Assembly: GCF_001638985.1 (NCBI RefSeq)
Contig: NW_017265137.1
Span: forward strand, 252,755-279,205
DNA length: 26,451 bases
From: Phycomyces blakesleeanus NRRL 1555(-)
Taxonomy: Eukaryota > Mucoromycota > Mucoromycetes > Mucorales > Phycomycetaceae
Direction: 5' to 3'
Shown one piece after another: positions 1 through 13,569 of the stretch. The notes below the pieces were generated by a model, which worked only from the letters and a program-made list of their open reading frames with translations, had not been told where the DNA came from and did not search any database. A program made the translations under genes and the position numbers. The stretch's first letter is position 1. Each line of letters begins with the position of its first letter.

Positions 1-551
1 TAGCAAACTTGAATATATATATATATACATATGAAAAAAAAGGAAAGGAAGAATTCGTATTTCCTTGTAAAATAACGATTTCTTTCTTTCTTTCTTTTTC
101 TATTCTTTTTACATTCTCTTCTTTTTTGTAAGGTTTAATATATTAAACATTTTTCTATGGATCTATGTATATATGTATATTTCGTAAAAAAATAAAAAAT
201 AAAATAAGACAACGGTAATGATACTGATTCGATAAAGAAGTGCTTGTGTGCTTGTGTGTCTGTGTGTCTGTGTAAATAAATATAAATATATCTCAGTGAA
301 AAGTTTACATATCTCTCAATAAGGGTTTCGGTCCTTTGTTACGCAAAATTAAGGATTCCCATAAGCGTAGGATCTCTTCCATTTTGGGTCATTGTTTTTG
401 TTTCCCTGAAGACTAATCAACAGTTGACATTATATGATAGAAGACAAGACCTGTTTTGAGTGGTTGATTCTTATACATCTCTTTCTACTACATTTTATTA
501 TTACTATTCTTGTTCTTGTTCTTGTTCTTCTTGTTCTTCTTGTTTTTATAC
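1..551. other. Upstream region of the F-BAR gene, no gene seen
   Basis: No coding exon could be supported in this AT-rich stretch on either strand. It holds a short (TTTC)n tract near 83-100, TA-rich runs, and a pyrimidine-rich CTTGTT/CTTCTTGTT repeat at about 507-545 that ends just before the F-BAR start codon. It is probably the promoter and 5' untranslated region of the gene that follows; no transcription start can be fixed from sequence. Confidence 0.5.
505..551 (+). promoter_or_regulatory. Pyrimidine-rich tract before the F-BAR start codon
   Basis: Repeated CTTGTT and CTTCTTGTT units run up to the ATG at 552. Pyrimidine-rich stretches close to the start codon are common around fungal transcription starts. 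The repeat is visible; the promoter or leader role is inference. Confidence 0.3.
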
Positions 552-4555
<4,004 letters not shown>

Positions 4556-6571
4556 TATTCAATATAACACAATATATTAGATTTTTTCCTTTTTTCTTCT
4601 TTTTTTTAAGAATCGCAGAATCGATTATAATTTATATATAAAAAATAAATTGAAACAATGAAAATACACAAGAATTATATATATATATATAAAATCTGTA
4701 ATGCAATATATTTCAAATATTAATGTACACAAATCATTTACAATTTCAATATTTTTATTATTTTGTACAGCCAAGAAATATATATATATAAATAAAAAGT
4801 TTAAAATAAAATAAAAAAAACAACAAATGTATAAAGAGAGTATTGTGTTCTTGTGTTGCCATGGCAAATAATAATAATAATAAAAAAAAAAGAAAAGATA
4901 CAGCTGGCCCATACGTCATAAAATAATAGCCTGTTTGGGTCAAAGTGGTACAACGGGGTATAAAAGAATCAATGGTGGTTGGAATGAATATCTAAAGATC
5001 TAGTCATAGAGTAAATGATAAGAAAAAGAATAAGAAAAAGGTTGAATATTTACATATACATAATATACATAATACAGATGAGAACTACTATTGTACTATT
5101 CCATTCTCTCTTGTTGTTGCTGCTGTTGGAAATAGAATGAATGCATAAATGAACGAATGAATAATTGAATAATTGAATGAATGAATGAATAAATAAATAA
5201 ATGAATAAATGAATGAATTAATGAATGCATGACCGAATGAATTAATGAAAGGCTTAAAGAAGAAGAAAAGGAAGAAGTATGTGGGCATATATAAATATAT
5301 ATATAATGAAATGTTATAAGGCGTGCATTCGTTCATTCGTTCGTTCATTCGTTCGTTCGTTCATTCATTCGTGTGTGCGTGTGTGCGTGTGTGCGTGTGT
5401 GCGTGTGCTTTCATTTAAGAAAAAAAAGAAAGAAATATGGCTACAAGATGTTCTTTTTCTCTTGGATTCTTGGTTTGTTTGGGTGTTTTCTCGCCTCGTT
5501 AGTTGTGTATCTTTTTTTTTCTTGGTTTTGGATTTAGCGTGTTGGTTTGATAATGATAATGATGATCGTTATGGTAATGGTGATGGTAATGGTAATAGTA
5601 ATGATAGTGTCAATGACATTATGATAGTTTGTGCGTGTATGTGTTATTTGTATTGGTCTTTCGTTTTTTTGGTATTGTTCGTTGATGTGGTTCGGTTGAG
5701 ATTCTTTAGCTATTTGCGTGTCGACACCAGAATTCATGACTATAAAGATATATATATAAAATTAGAGATCCAATCGATTTAATATGTTGAAACCATTTTG
5801 ATTTGATCAGTCGATCAGTCAATCGACAATCTTTGCTATATATTTATCCCCTTTTTATTTTTATTCTTGATTATTTAAGCAAAAAAATATATACACAAAT
5901 GAAATAGTTTTGTACCTGAATCGTGAAATGTCAACGCCACAACATGTACAGAAACCAGAGGTTATGCGACACATAAATGTCTGTGGTTTAGGTGTGTGAG
6001 AGCACTGATGTGGTGTAGTGGTCTTTTGACTTGGCATGTTGAATGTAATGAAAATGAGTTAAGAAAAGAAGGGAAGAAAGAAGAAGTTGGGTATTTGTAA
6101 ATTATCGTGTTTTGCACACACACACACAAAAAAAAAACTCAAACAAAGAGAACAATCCCAATATATAAAGGAATTGTTGTCAGAAGGGAGAGAGAGAGAG
6201 ATCGCCTTCCATATATGGCAAAACAATTTATGATATTCATTAATAAGATTACCCTTTGGTAACTACGTCATGGTAACTATGGTTATGTACTTGTAGTTAG
6301 AGTTTAATCTAATTATATAATTATATACAATATATATACACATGTACGTTTGTGTGTGCGCATTCACAATAATAATATATAATAGTATATACATACATAA
6401 TACATATACAGGTACATGTACATACACATTTACATTTACATACACATTTATAGACTCATATAAAAATAGGGACCATCGTTCTCACACCTCTTCCAAAAGA
6501 AGAACAATTATGAAAGAGAAATATATTTATATGTAAAGAAGAGAAACAAAAAGCAAGCTAGCCTACTATTG
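4556..6571. other. Convergent intergenic region with dense microsatellites
   Basis: This 2 kb stretch separates the 3' ends of the F-BAR gene (plus) and the BUD6-like gene (minus). Open frames seen here are produced by simple repeats and I reject them as genes. It holds TA-rich 3' sequence after 4556, a (TAA)n tract near 4869-4882, opposed GAAT and ATTC arrays at 5135-5371, a GTGTGTGC array at about 5371-5409, GATAAT/GGTAAT repeats at about 5549-5600, and a (CA)n run at about 6115-6127. Poly(A) signals for both genes presumably lie near its two ends. Confidence 0.6.
5135..5371. repeat. Inverted pair of tetranucleotide arrays, GAAT then ATTC
   Basis: From 5135 to about 5249 the plus strand repeats GAAT with variants (GAAC, AAAT, TAAT). 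After a spacer of about 75 nt, 5326-5371 repeats its reverse complement, ATTC/GTTC. The two arms could pair imperfectly as a long hairpin in DNA or RNA. A GTGTGTGC array follows directly. Confidence 0.8.
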
Positions 6572-8183
6572 TCATTGTGACGTTCTAGAACTCTCTCCAA
6601 ACATTTCTTTCAACATGGCAGCATTTTTCTGTTGGCGTTGACGATCGATCTCTTCAGGTCCTCCTGTGCGTTTAAGCTTCTTGCTGTCCACAAACGTCAC
6701 CAACTCTTCCTCAAAGGCATCTATTCGGTTGGCCAGCTCACGTGCCCGGAATTTCTCGGCCTGCTCCAATGCCTTGACGCGCCTAGACGAATCCACCTGG
6801 ACCGATGCCACCTGCTCAAGTACACTCGACATGACCTTTGTTGTATCAGTAGTCCTGAGAGGAACATGGAGTGGCGGTGCCTGGGTGAGCGAGTGTTTCC
6901 GCTGTATCTCGGTCACTTTCTGGAGCTGCTCAAGCACCTGGACCACCGCACCATGATCCTCCTCCATATCCATCAACACACTTTCCTGCTCCTTCAGAAA
7001 CCCTTGCTCTTTCACAATCGTCCGCAACTCTTCCTCCCATGTCTTCTTCCACATCGGCTTAAAGGTCTGCAACTGTTGGGCCAGCTCCCGACGCCGCTCG
7101 CCTATCAATCGAACCTCGTTCTTACAATAATCCAGCTGGGCTGCCGATGGGCGGCACTTGCGCTGGGTCACATCCAGCTTGAGTTCGTCAATAGTATCCT
7201 GGAGCTCTTCTAGGCGCCGACCAAGCTCGACCGCCGCCTCCTCTGATCGCTGCCTGGTCTGGTCAATAAGCGTTCGAGGGGGCCGGAATAGCAGAGTCTG
7301 GCTGGTCTTGAGCTTCTCGGCCGCCCTTTGTAGGTCTCCAAGTACTTTAGAGGCCTCGTGCTTGTATTCCCTGAATACTTGACGTAGGACAGCCAAATCA
7401 CGCTTCAGTCTTTGGATTTCTTCTTGTTGATCTTTGATCCGATTCACAGCACCAGTTGTAGAAACCATCGGTTCTGGATCGACGCTCTTGGTATTTTCTA
7501 TCTGGTGCGGACCCCGATTTACCCTCAGCTCGGTTAAGATTGCTCTTTCCATTGATTGGATGGCTTGGGTCAAGCACTGTGAAATCGTTTTATCGCTATT
7601 TGGCTCTATACCATCATCATTATCATAACAAGAAATAAAGAAATAAAGTATCAATAACAATTAGCATCATCGATTGTAACCTTAGTAGGTAATTATATAC
7701 ATAAATTGATGTATATATATGGATTTGTGCCTACACAAATATACATAGGTAATATAATATTTTTTGTTTACCTTGACTTTGGTTTTGGCTCTGACCCTGA
7801 CCCTGACCTTGACCTTGAGCTTGAGCTTGAGTCTGAGCCAAAGACATCGATAGATACGAATTTGGCTTCACGTCTTCAAGGTCTTCAAGTTCATACATAA
7901 TTAATGTGGCTGGATCTCTGATCTTTAACATCGAGACCGTATCGATTGAATTGAATGTTTCGAGGAATAGCACTCTTAGCCCCTCAAAGCTGACAACTCC
8001 CTCAAAATTTACTTTCTTGACATGATCACCAAGACCAAGAAACAGACTCATCTTGACCATATCCTGAGGCCGCTTGGGTTCTGTCTCCCGCTGGACGGAT
8101 CTTCGAACGGATGATCGACGTGCCAAGTTGGACTGTTGTTTGAGTGCAACCAAGGCATCCCACCGATCCTCACCATTGTTGTG

Positions 8184-8218
<35 letters not shown>

Positions 8219-9074
8219 AATGATTATTATGTGTGGTAGAGTTGATGCTAGGGTTAACATTAGCAGTAGTATTTGTGTTTGTGTCTGGATTTGGATTTGG
8301 ATTTATATTCGTGTTTGTGCTTGTGTTTTGATTTTGATTTTGATGTGTAGAAGTAAAGGTTTTTACTTGCTCAGAAGAGTTTGTGGGCGTAGGTAAAGGT
8401 CGTACAGATGGCTGTGGTGAAAGAGGTGCTCTAGTCTGGCGATCAGCTGAACGGGGCATGATCGCTTCTGTCTCGGTCCGCTCTCTCAAACAAGCTTGTT
8501 TGCGTTTCAGACCTTTTAAGAGCTGAAGGATGATGTCGCGAATAGCTGGTAAATGAGCATCTAGTGCGGTCGGTTGTTGTGAAAGCGCTTCTCGAAGAGA
8601 TTCTAATAATTGTGCTGGAACCGATGCAAGGTCTCTAAAGACATATCATTTTGTATATATATATATATATTGAGGGTGAGAAATAAATCCTTTTTTCTTG
8701 GTTTATTTTAATATATATACACAATATATATAGATAGATAGATAGACAAAGAGAGATAGATAGAAGGACAAGATGACCACATACGTCATTGACATTGCAG
8801 CTGCCTCGAACGCTTGAGAGGCTTGGTTAAAGTCGAGTGAGAGTAGGTCATAGGCTTCCAAGACACTGCCAGAGGTCGTGGTACCAACCGACCAGTCCGT
8901 CAAACTCATCAGAAGCTGTTTTGTGGACTTCAAAAGACTGGTGACAGTTTGTTCGATGGCAGACATCTGTCTTGGTGACGAGTTACCCGTATTTTCCGGG
9001 TCAGGGCATGTTGCAGAAGTAGGGCTTGAAGAATTGGATGAGGGAGCGGCTAGAGAAGGTTCGGTGAGAGACAT
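6572..9074 (-). CDS. BUD6: Bud6/AIP3-family actin and formin regulator
   Basis: Minus-strand exons 9074-8785, 8634-7772 and 7605-6572, with GT-AG introns of 150 and 166 nt; the joined frame gives 728 residues. Residues about 40-145 match the Bud6 N-terminal region (IEQTVTSLLKSTKQLL, LTDWS, then a helical stretch ending LLKGLKRKQACL). Residues about 150-270 are low complexity, with NPNPNP and TNTNT repeats and an 11-Asn run. From about 290 the AIP3 domain begins (FLGLGDHVKKV, then FEGLRVLFLETF and IRDPATLIMYELEDLEDVK), followed by a coiled-coil C-terminus ending with LKRTGGPEEIDRQRQQK. Bud6 binds actin monomers and activates formins at sites of polarised growth and septation; that role is from the family. 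A Gln/Gly/Ser-rich insert within AIP3 spans the second splice junction. The start at 9074 is the first ATG of the open frame; a further upstream exon cannot be excluded. Confidence 0.9.
8175..8216 (-). repeat. (AAT)n microsatellite encoding poly-asparagine
   Basis: On the plus strand this reads as repeated ATT. On the coding strand it gives about eleven consecutive Asn codons in the disordered linker of the Bud6-like protein, next to further Asn/His residues. Confidence 0.9.
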
Positions 9075-9442
9075 AAAAAGAGATGTAGAAAATTCATATT
9101 GGTAAATTTGGATATTTGATTATAATTATTATAATTATTATTTTTATAACCCCTCTCTTTTATATATTTATATTTATATATTGATTTGATTTGATTTGAT
9201 TTTTTTTGTTGAGAATGTAAAGTACATGTAATAAAATTATAGAGGGATCGACCACAGGCAGTCCAGATATATAGATGGTCTTAGTCTCATCTATTAGATT
9301 ATTATTCTGACCTTTCCTCTCTTTCTTAATTGTTCATTTATATATCTAAAGAAGATCAATCTGCTTCATGCTCTTTAGTTTTATCATTTATTTAATAAAT
9401 GAGGATATATCCCCCTTGATTCTCATATTTCATTTATAATGA
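9075..9442. other. Intergenic region between BUD6-like and secreted-protein genes
   Basis: This stretch should hold the BUD6-like promoter and the 3' end of the secreted-protein gene, both on the minus strand. It is AT-rich, with TA-rich sequence and a (TTGAT)n pentanucleotide array at about 9181-9202. I see no coding exon or structured RNA. Confidence 0.5.
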
Positions 9443-10243
9443 TTAACAATTTATGATTGTAAGAGAAACACTCTTTTCAAGTGTGATTTGGCAGCTCTCA
9501 TAAGGAGCTATAATAATCATGATAGAAATAAAGCAAGGGGGGTTCAAATACCGTAAAATAAAATAAAATAAAAAAAGGATGATGAGAATGATAGTCGCTT
9601 TGATGATTGACCCCAAAACCATAACAGATATAATATGGGTCTTTGTCTAATTCAATCTTACCTTGACCATCCCTATTCTTTGAGCACCGATACGTGGCCC
9701 TTTATTTGAATTCCAGAGTTAGTGATGGTTTGGTATATATTGTATAGATTACTTACAGACCAGCCACACGCAGGGAGTATGGACCATTTGAGAGAGATGC
9801 AGGGAGAGTCCAACGGACAAGATGATCTACGCCATGTTCCCCGGATGATTCTGATCCTGGGATATCCAATACAATTGGTGGATCGTCGGAAACGAGTGTT
9901 GCATTGGCTCTACCTATATTTGCCATACCACTTCCCCTCACTTTATTGGTGTTTATATATTGATTGATTGATTGATTGATTGATTTATAGATCCATTATT
10001 TATTTTTGTGTGCATATTTTGTATATTTATGTATTTATGTATTTATGTATTTATGTAGCATATCTGTGAGTTTCTCGAAGAATCTTTTTCATTCCCAAAC
10101 TTTGGATCTTTTTTAAACTTGCCATGATAGATGATAGGAAGAGTCGAGCCAATGCAGTAAACATCGTCTTCCTGTGGTGATGTAATATAAATATCGTCAG
10201 CAAATACAAAAGTACACAACAGTAGCCAGACTAGAATGCGCAT
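9443..10243 (-). CDS. Small secreted Kre9/Knh1-like domain protein
   Basis: Minus-strand exons 10243-10123, 9940-9757, 9699-9662 and 9507-9443 give 135 residues. Residues 1-15 form a clear signal peptide (MRILVWLLLCTFVFA). The mature part starts with YITSPQEDDVYCIGSTLPIIY and later has RWTLPASLSNGPYSLRVAG. These fit the beta-sandwich pattern of Kre9/Knh1-type N-terminal domains (Ser-Thr-rich cell-wall/GPI family): an ITSP opening, a GS turn, and a closing G-Y-x-L-R-V strand. Cysteines at residue 30, in YRC, in SCQ and at the penultimate position suggest disulphides. No GPI signal or Ser/Thr tail is present, so the product is likely soluble and extracellular. The first intron is best explained as GC-AG; using a weak GT donor and the AG ending at 9932 instead changes only a few residues near position 41. 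A longer start at 10297 is possible but would add a second hydrophobic segment. Function in the wall is unproven. Confidence 0.65.
9941..10122 (-). other. Probable GC-AG intron with two microsatellites
   Basis: Read on the minus strand, the exon ends CATG and the intron begins GCAAGT, a perfect GC-type donor, and ends AATAAAG before TGAGG. It is the only pairing with a strong donor that joins both sides in frame. The intron also holds a (TTGA)n array at about 9959-9986 and a (TTATGTAT)n array at about 10026-10057. Confidence 0.55.
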
Positions 10244-10737
10244 CTTAGTAATGAAGAAAGAAAAGGAAAGAAAGAGTAAAGGAAAGAAAGAAAACAAAAA
10301 TATATATATAGAGAAATATAGAAATATATGCCGAGGTTTAATTCCTATATAATGACGCTCTTTATATATATATATATTAAGAAAGGGAGAAAGAGAGCAA
10401 AGAAGGATGAGTAGTAGTAGTAGTAGTAGTAGTAGGAGGAGGAGGAGGAGGGGGTAGTGAATATTAAACAGAGACTTCTTTTATATATATATATATATAT
10501 ACATACATAGAGGATAAAGAAGCACAAAGTATATAAGCACGAATGGCTGATTGTTTGAATGAGAAAAAGAAAAAGAATTATATTATATTTGTATGAATAA
10601 ATGAATGTGATTGTGATTGTAGGTGTAGGTGTAGGTGTAGGTGGTGTATGTTTGTGTGTTAAATAAAGAAGATTATCAACCCTTGGCTCCAAATCTACCA
10701 GATGAAAAAGAAGAAGAGTTTATATAATGTATAGCAG
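10244..10737. other. Intergenic region with stacked simple repeats
   Basis: No gene is seen between the secreted-protein gene and the F-box/kelch gene. The stretch carries (TA)n at about 10361-10378 and 10481-10500, (AGT)n followed by (AGG)n at about 10411-10452, and four TGTAGG units at 10619-10642. It should include the promoter of the secreted-protein gene and the 3' end of the kelch gene. Confidence 0.5.
10619..10642 (+). repeat. (TGTAGG)4 G-rich hexanucleotide array
   Basis: Four copies of TGTAGG followed by TGGTG. It resembles a short interstitial telomere-like array in composition, but the unit is not the usual fungal TTAGGG and the array is short, so it is best treated as a simple repeat. 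Confidence 0.7.
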
Positions 10738-12338
10738 CTATATACTATACTCGTTCAAGCTCAATACAAGACAGATGTGCTCAGTATTGTGTTTAAGACT
10801 ACTTGTGCCATCGTATGCTGCCTGGCTATCATCTTGGATGAAGGTGTGGCTATAAATAGTCGTGTCTAGATAACCTTCCTCGTCTGGAATCTGCCTGCTC
10901 TTGTCCTTTGACTGATATTCGAATATCTTGTGCTGTCCCAAGACGATCATAAAATGACCTCCTTTCAGACAGTTCTGTATCTGGATACAGGTTAGCGAAT
11001 CTGGATAGACATTGGTCGAGGTCGTTATTGAGCTCCAGTGTTTGCGCCGGCTATCAAACACATCGATTGTCCTGAGCGAGTGAACGTGGAGCTCGTTTGT
11101 ATCGTTGACATCTTGACGGATAGTCTGACCACCCATCACGAGTAATGATCTTCCAACCGCGCACATGGTACATTGGAACCGGTCCCTAGGGGGTGTGCCT
11201 GTGGTTTCGACAACGAATCCCTCCTGCAGAGATTGGGATATCTCGGCAATATTGGGAACATTCAGTCGATGTCGATAGAGATAGGCCTCGGGGTGGTCGT
11301 ATTTGTACCACGTCCAGGTCGAACAATCGAGGCGATATAGCAGGTCGTGGACTGTGTTTCCTTGGGTCTGGATCAAACACCCGCCATAGACATACAAATA
11401 GCAGCCCACCATCACAGACGCATGTCCGAACCGAGCCGAAGGAAGCCGACTAATACGAACTGCTCGTGAGTCCAAGAGGTTGTCTTCTGGATGTATTTGT
11501 GTATTTGTGTGTTTGTATGTTTGTATGTACTAAATTGTTTGTGAGCTTTTTAATGATAATTGAGTGCTTACCCATCCACTGGTGGCTCTTGCCATGTATT
11601 TGTCAAGGTATCAAATACAAAGACGTCACTTTCACCTATCATTAAACATTAAACATTAAATGTATAAATAAAATAAAAATAATAAAAATGAGAGGTGTTT
11701 GAATTTTGAATTTTGTATGTGTGTCGATGTGCATGATTATAATTACCTGGAGAATCTGCGCACATTCCGCCAAATACAATCAAATATCTATCTTCAAGTA
11801 CGTCCAGACTATGGTCAAAGCGTGGTCTTGGAGGAATTCCGTTTACGTCAAGGTGGGTCACAATCCGAGTGTTTATATCAAGTACCCAGAGAGAGTTGGA
11901 GAGGGCAGAGGACGAGACTTCTCGGCCGCCAAACATGTAGACCTTTGATCCAATGGCTGCCACTGGTGTCACAAATGGTCTATAGAGAGTTGACCGAATT
12001 TCTAGACTGATCGGGTTCTCCCAGCAGCACAGTGAGACGTCAAATACGAAGCAGACCGGTTCTTTGGTCATCCATGGAAGGTAAAGCTTGTTGTCGATTC
12101 CGACCAGGCAACGGTTGTGGAACATGGGTGGACCATTGGGTACTGGATTGCAGTCGATCTCTCGCCAGATGGCAGACGTGAATGACAATTCCCGACTGAC
12201 TAATGCATAAAAATGACGACATGTCTGACCAAGGACAACAAGAGAGAAATTGTCGAGATACTTGAAGATTATGGAATAAATGTCTTGGTTAAGCCGAGAT
12301 AATAAAAGAGATTTCTCAGAATACATTGGTGCATACAA
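10738..12338 (-). CDS. F-box and kelch-repeat protein
   Basis: Minus-strand exons 12338-11747, 11635-11572 and 11449-10738 with GT-AG introns give 455 residues. Residues about 14-50 form an F-box (LNQDIYSIIFKYLDNFSLV, LGQTCRHFYALV). After it come kelch-like blades with the double-glycine signature: VYMFGGRE, YLIVFGGMCA, LYVYGGCL and LLVMGGQT, alternating with W-containing strands (LWVLDI, TNTWQEP, STWTWYKYD, KHWSSI). F-boxes bind Skp1, and the kelch propeller would then recruit a target to an SCF ubiquitin ligase; that role follows from the domain pair, and the target is unknown. The third exon starts at 11449: that acceptor keeps frame and gives VDG-RLPSARFGHAS, a standard kelch join, while nearer acceptors hit a stop. 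A start at the fifth residue (12326) is an alternative. Confidence 0.85.
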
Positions 12339-12352
12339 ATAATTGGAAGAAG

Positions 12353-12379
12353 TATATATATATATATATATATATATAT
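12353..12379. promoter_or_regulatory. (TA)n tract just upstream of the F-box/kelch start
   Basis: An uninterrupted alternating TA run begins about 15 nt upstream of the kelch gene ATG at 12338. It falls in the probable leader or core promoter. Alternating TA DNA melts easily and excludes nucleosomes; a regulatory role is inference. Confidence 0.35.
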
Positions 12380-13506
12380 TTTAAAATAGGAAACAAAAAA
12401 GAAAGAGAAAGAAAGATGATAGAACAAAAGAAGTAATTATATAAGAAGCAGATAAAGAAGAGGGAAAAGACCAATAAATTGGTTATGAAATATGTCAAAC
12501 GAAATAAGAAATCCAAGTATTGTATGTGCCTGTGTTCCTGGGTGTACTTTGGTGTTTATATACATACATATACATATACATACATACATATATATATTTG
12601 TACACTTTAATGCCAAACCCAAACCCCTCCTAATCTCCTGCCAAATGCGGACATATCAATACTCTTTTATATATAAAAAAAAAAGGGAAGGAAGCAAGGA
12701 AGGAAGGACCGAGAGCGTAAAGAGAATATATTGTATTGAATTAGAAGTAAAAAAAAAAGTTTGTTATAATAAACTATGAAATTGACTTTTATTTCCCCAG
12801 TAGTCGGTTTCATACCCTAAACCCACGGCTTTCTCGTACATTCTTTTTTTTTGTTTTGTTCTCTATGAGTTCTCTATGAGTTCTATAAGCTTCTACATCA
12901 TTCTATATAGATCCATAGCCATCTCCGCCAGTAGTTATGGTGTTACCTCAAGTTTGGATATATTGGCGGGTTTGGATCTTATAATAAGCATATACAGTGA
13001 TATATAGATTCTTCCTTCCTTCCTTCCTTACTAACTAGCATCTCAGGGACTTCTTTGTAGACGTCTTTGGCTGATTACAAAGTAGTGTACTTTGTTATCC
13101 AAGTACATTAGCAGTACAATATCTCGTAACTATGCTTAATCTAGCATATCTCATCTATTGGATCAACTTGAACAAACTTGACTAAATTTAGCTTAACCTG
13201 GCTTATCACAAGTCTTGGTTTGCATCTTTGTGATTGTTCATAAGAGAAAAATATAGAGAGTATGAGATCATTATAGAAGCCTAATAGAATAATAGTAAAG
13301 AAAAAACAACAACAAAATTAGGCTTTGTAATACATCAAAAATAAATAGTACAAATTTAGTCTTTATAGAAGAAGAAGGAAGAAAAAAGAATACAAATTTA
13401 AATCTAAATCTAAATCGAGATTGCTTTCTCTTTTTTTTTTGGGTAACACAGTATATATTTTATTTATATTACTGTTAAATTAAAGAAGAAATATAGAAGT
13501 CTACAG

Positions 13507-13569
13507 AAGAGAATAGAACATTACCGTATTCATACGCTTTACATGTATACATTTCTGTTCTATTCTCTT
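13507..13569. repeat. 14-bp perfect inverted repeat with 35-nt loop
   Basis: AAGAGAATAGAACA at 13507-13520 is matched exactly by its reverse complement at 13556-13569. After a small mismatch, three further outer pairs (13502-13504 with 13571-13573) are possible. It lies far from any recognised gene and could be a transposon-terminal remnant, a small-RNA precursor or chance. Confidence 0.75.

Noticed and set aside
5279..5782. 167-codon plus-strand frame
   Set aside because: Made of ATTC, GTGTGC and GGTAAT simple repeats (SFVRSFVRS, VCVCACV, GNGDGNGN); no sign of a real protein.
5928..5999. 23-codon ATG frame containing PEVM, sharing the 13-mer ACCAGAGGTTATG with the F-BAR first exon (557-569)
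   Set aside because: A 13-base match within 26 kb is expected by chance, and no following exon was found before the convergent BUD6-like gene.
6001..6050. tRNA-like words (TGGTGTAGTGGTC)
   Set aside because: No matching B box, acceptor stem or anticodon arm follows.
6632..7213. 193-codon plus-strand frame antisense to the BUD6-like gene
   Set aside because: Shadow of the well-supported coiled-coil coding sequence on the minus strand.
10619..10642. TGTAGG array as an interstitial telomere
   Set aside because: Only four copies, a unit unlike TTAGGG, and located among other ordinary microsatellites.
11450..11571. Acceptors at about 11482, 11479 and 11532 for the third exon of the F-box/kelch gene
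   Set aside because: With the phase-2 donor at 11571 each leads to the wrong frame or a stop; the acceptor ending at 11450 gives an intact kelch repeat.
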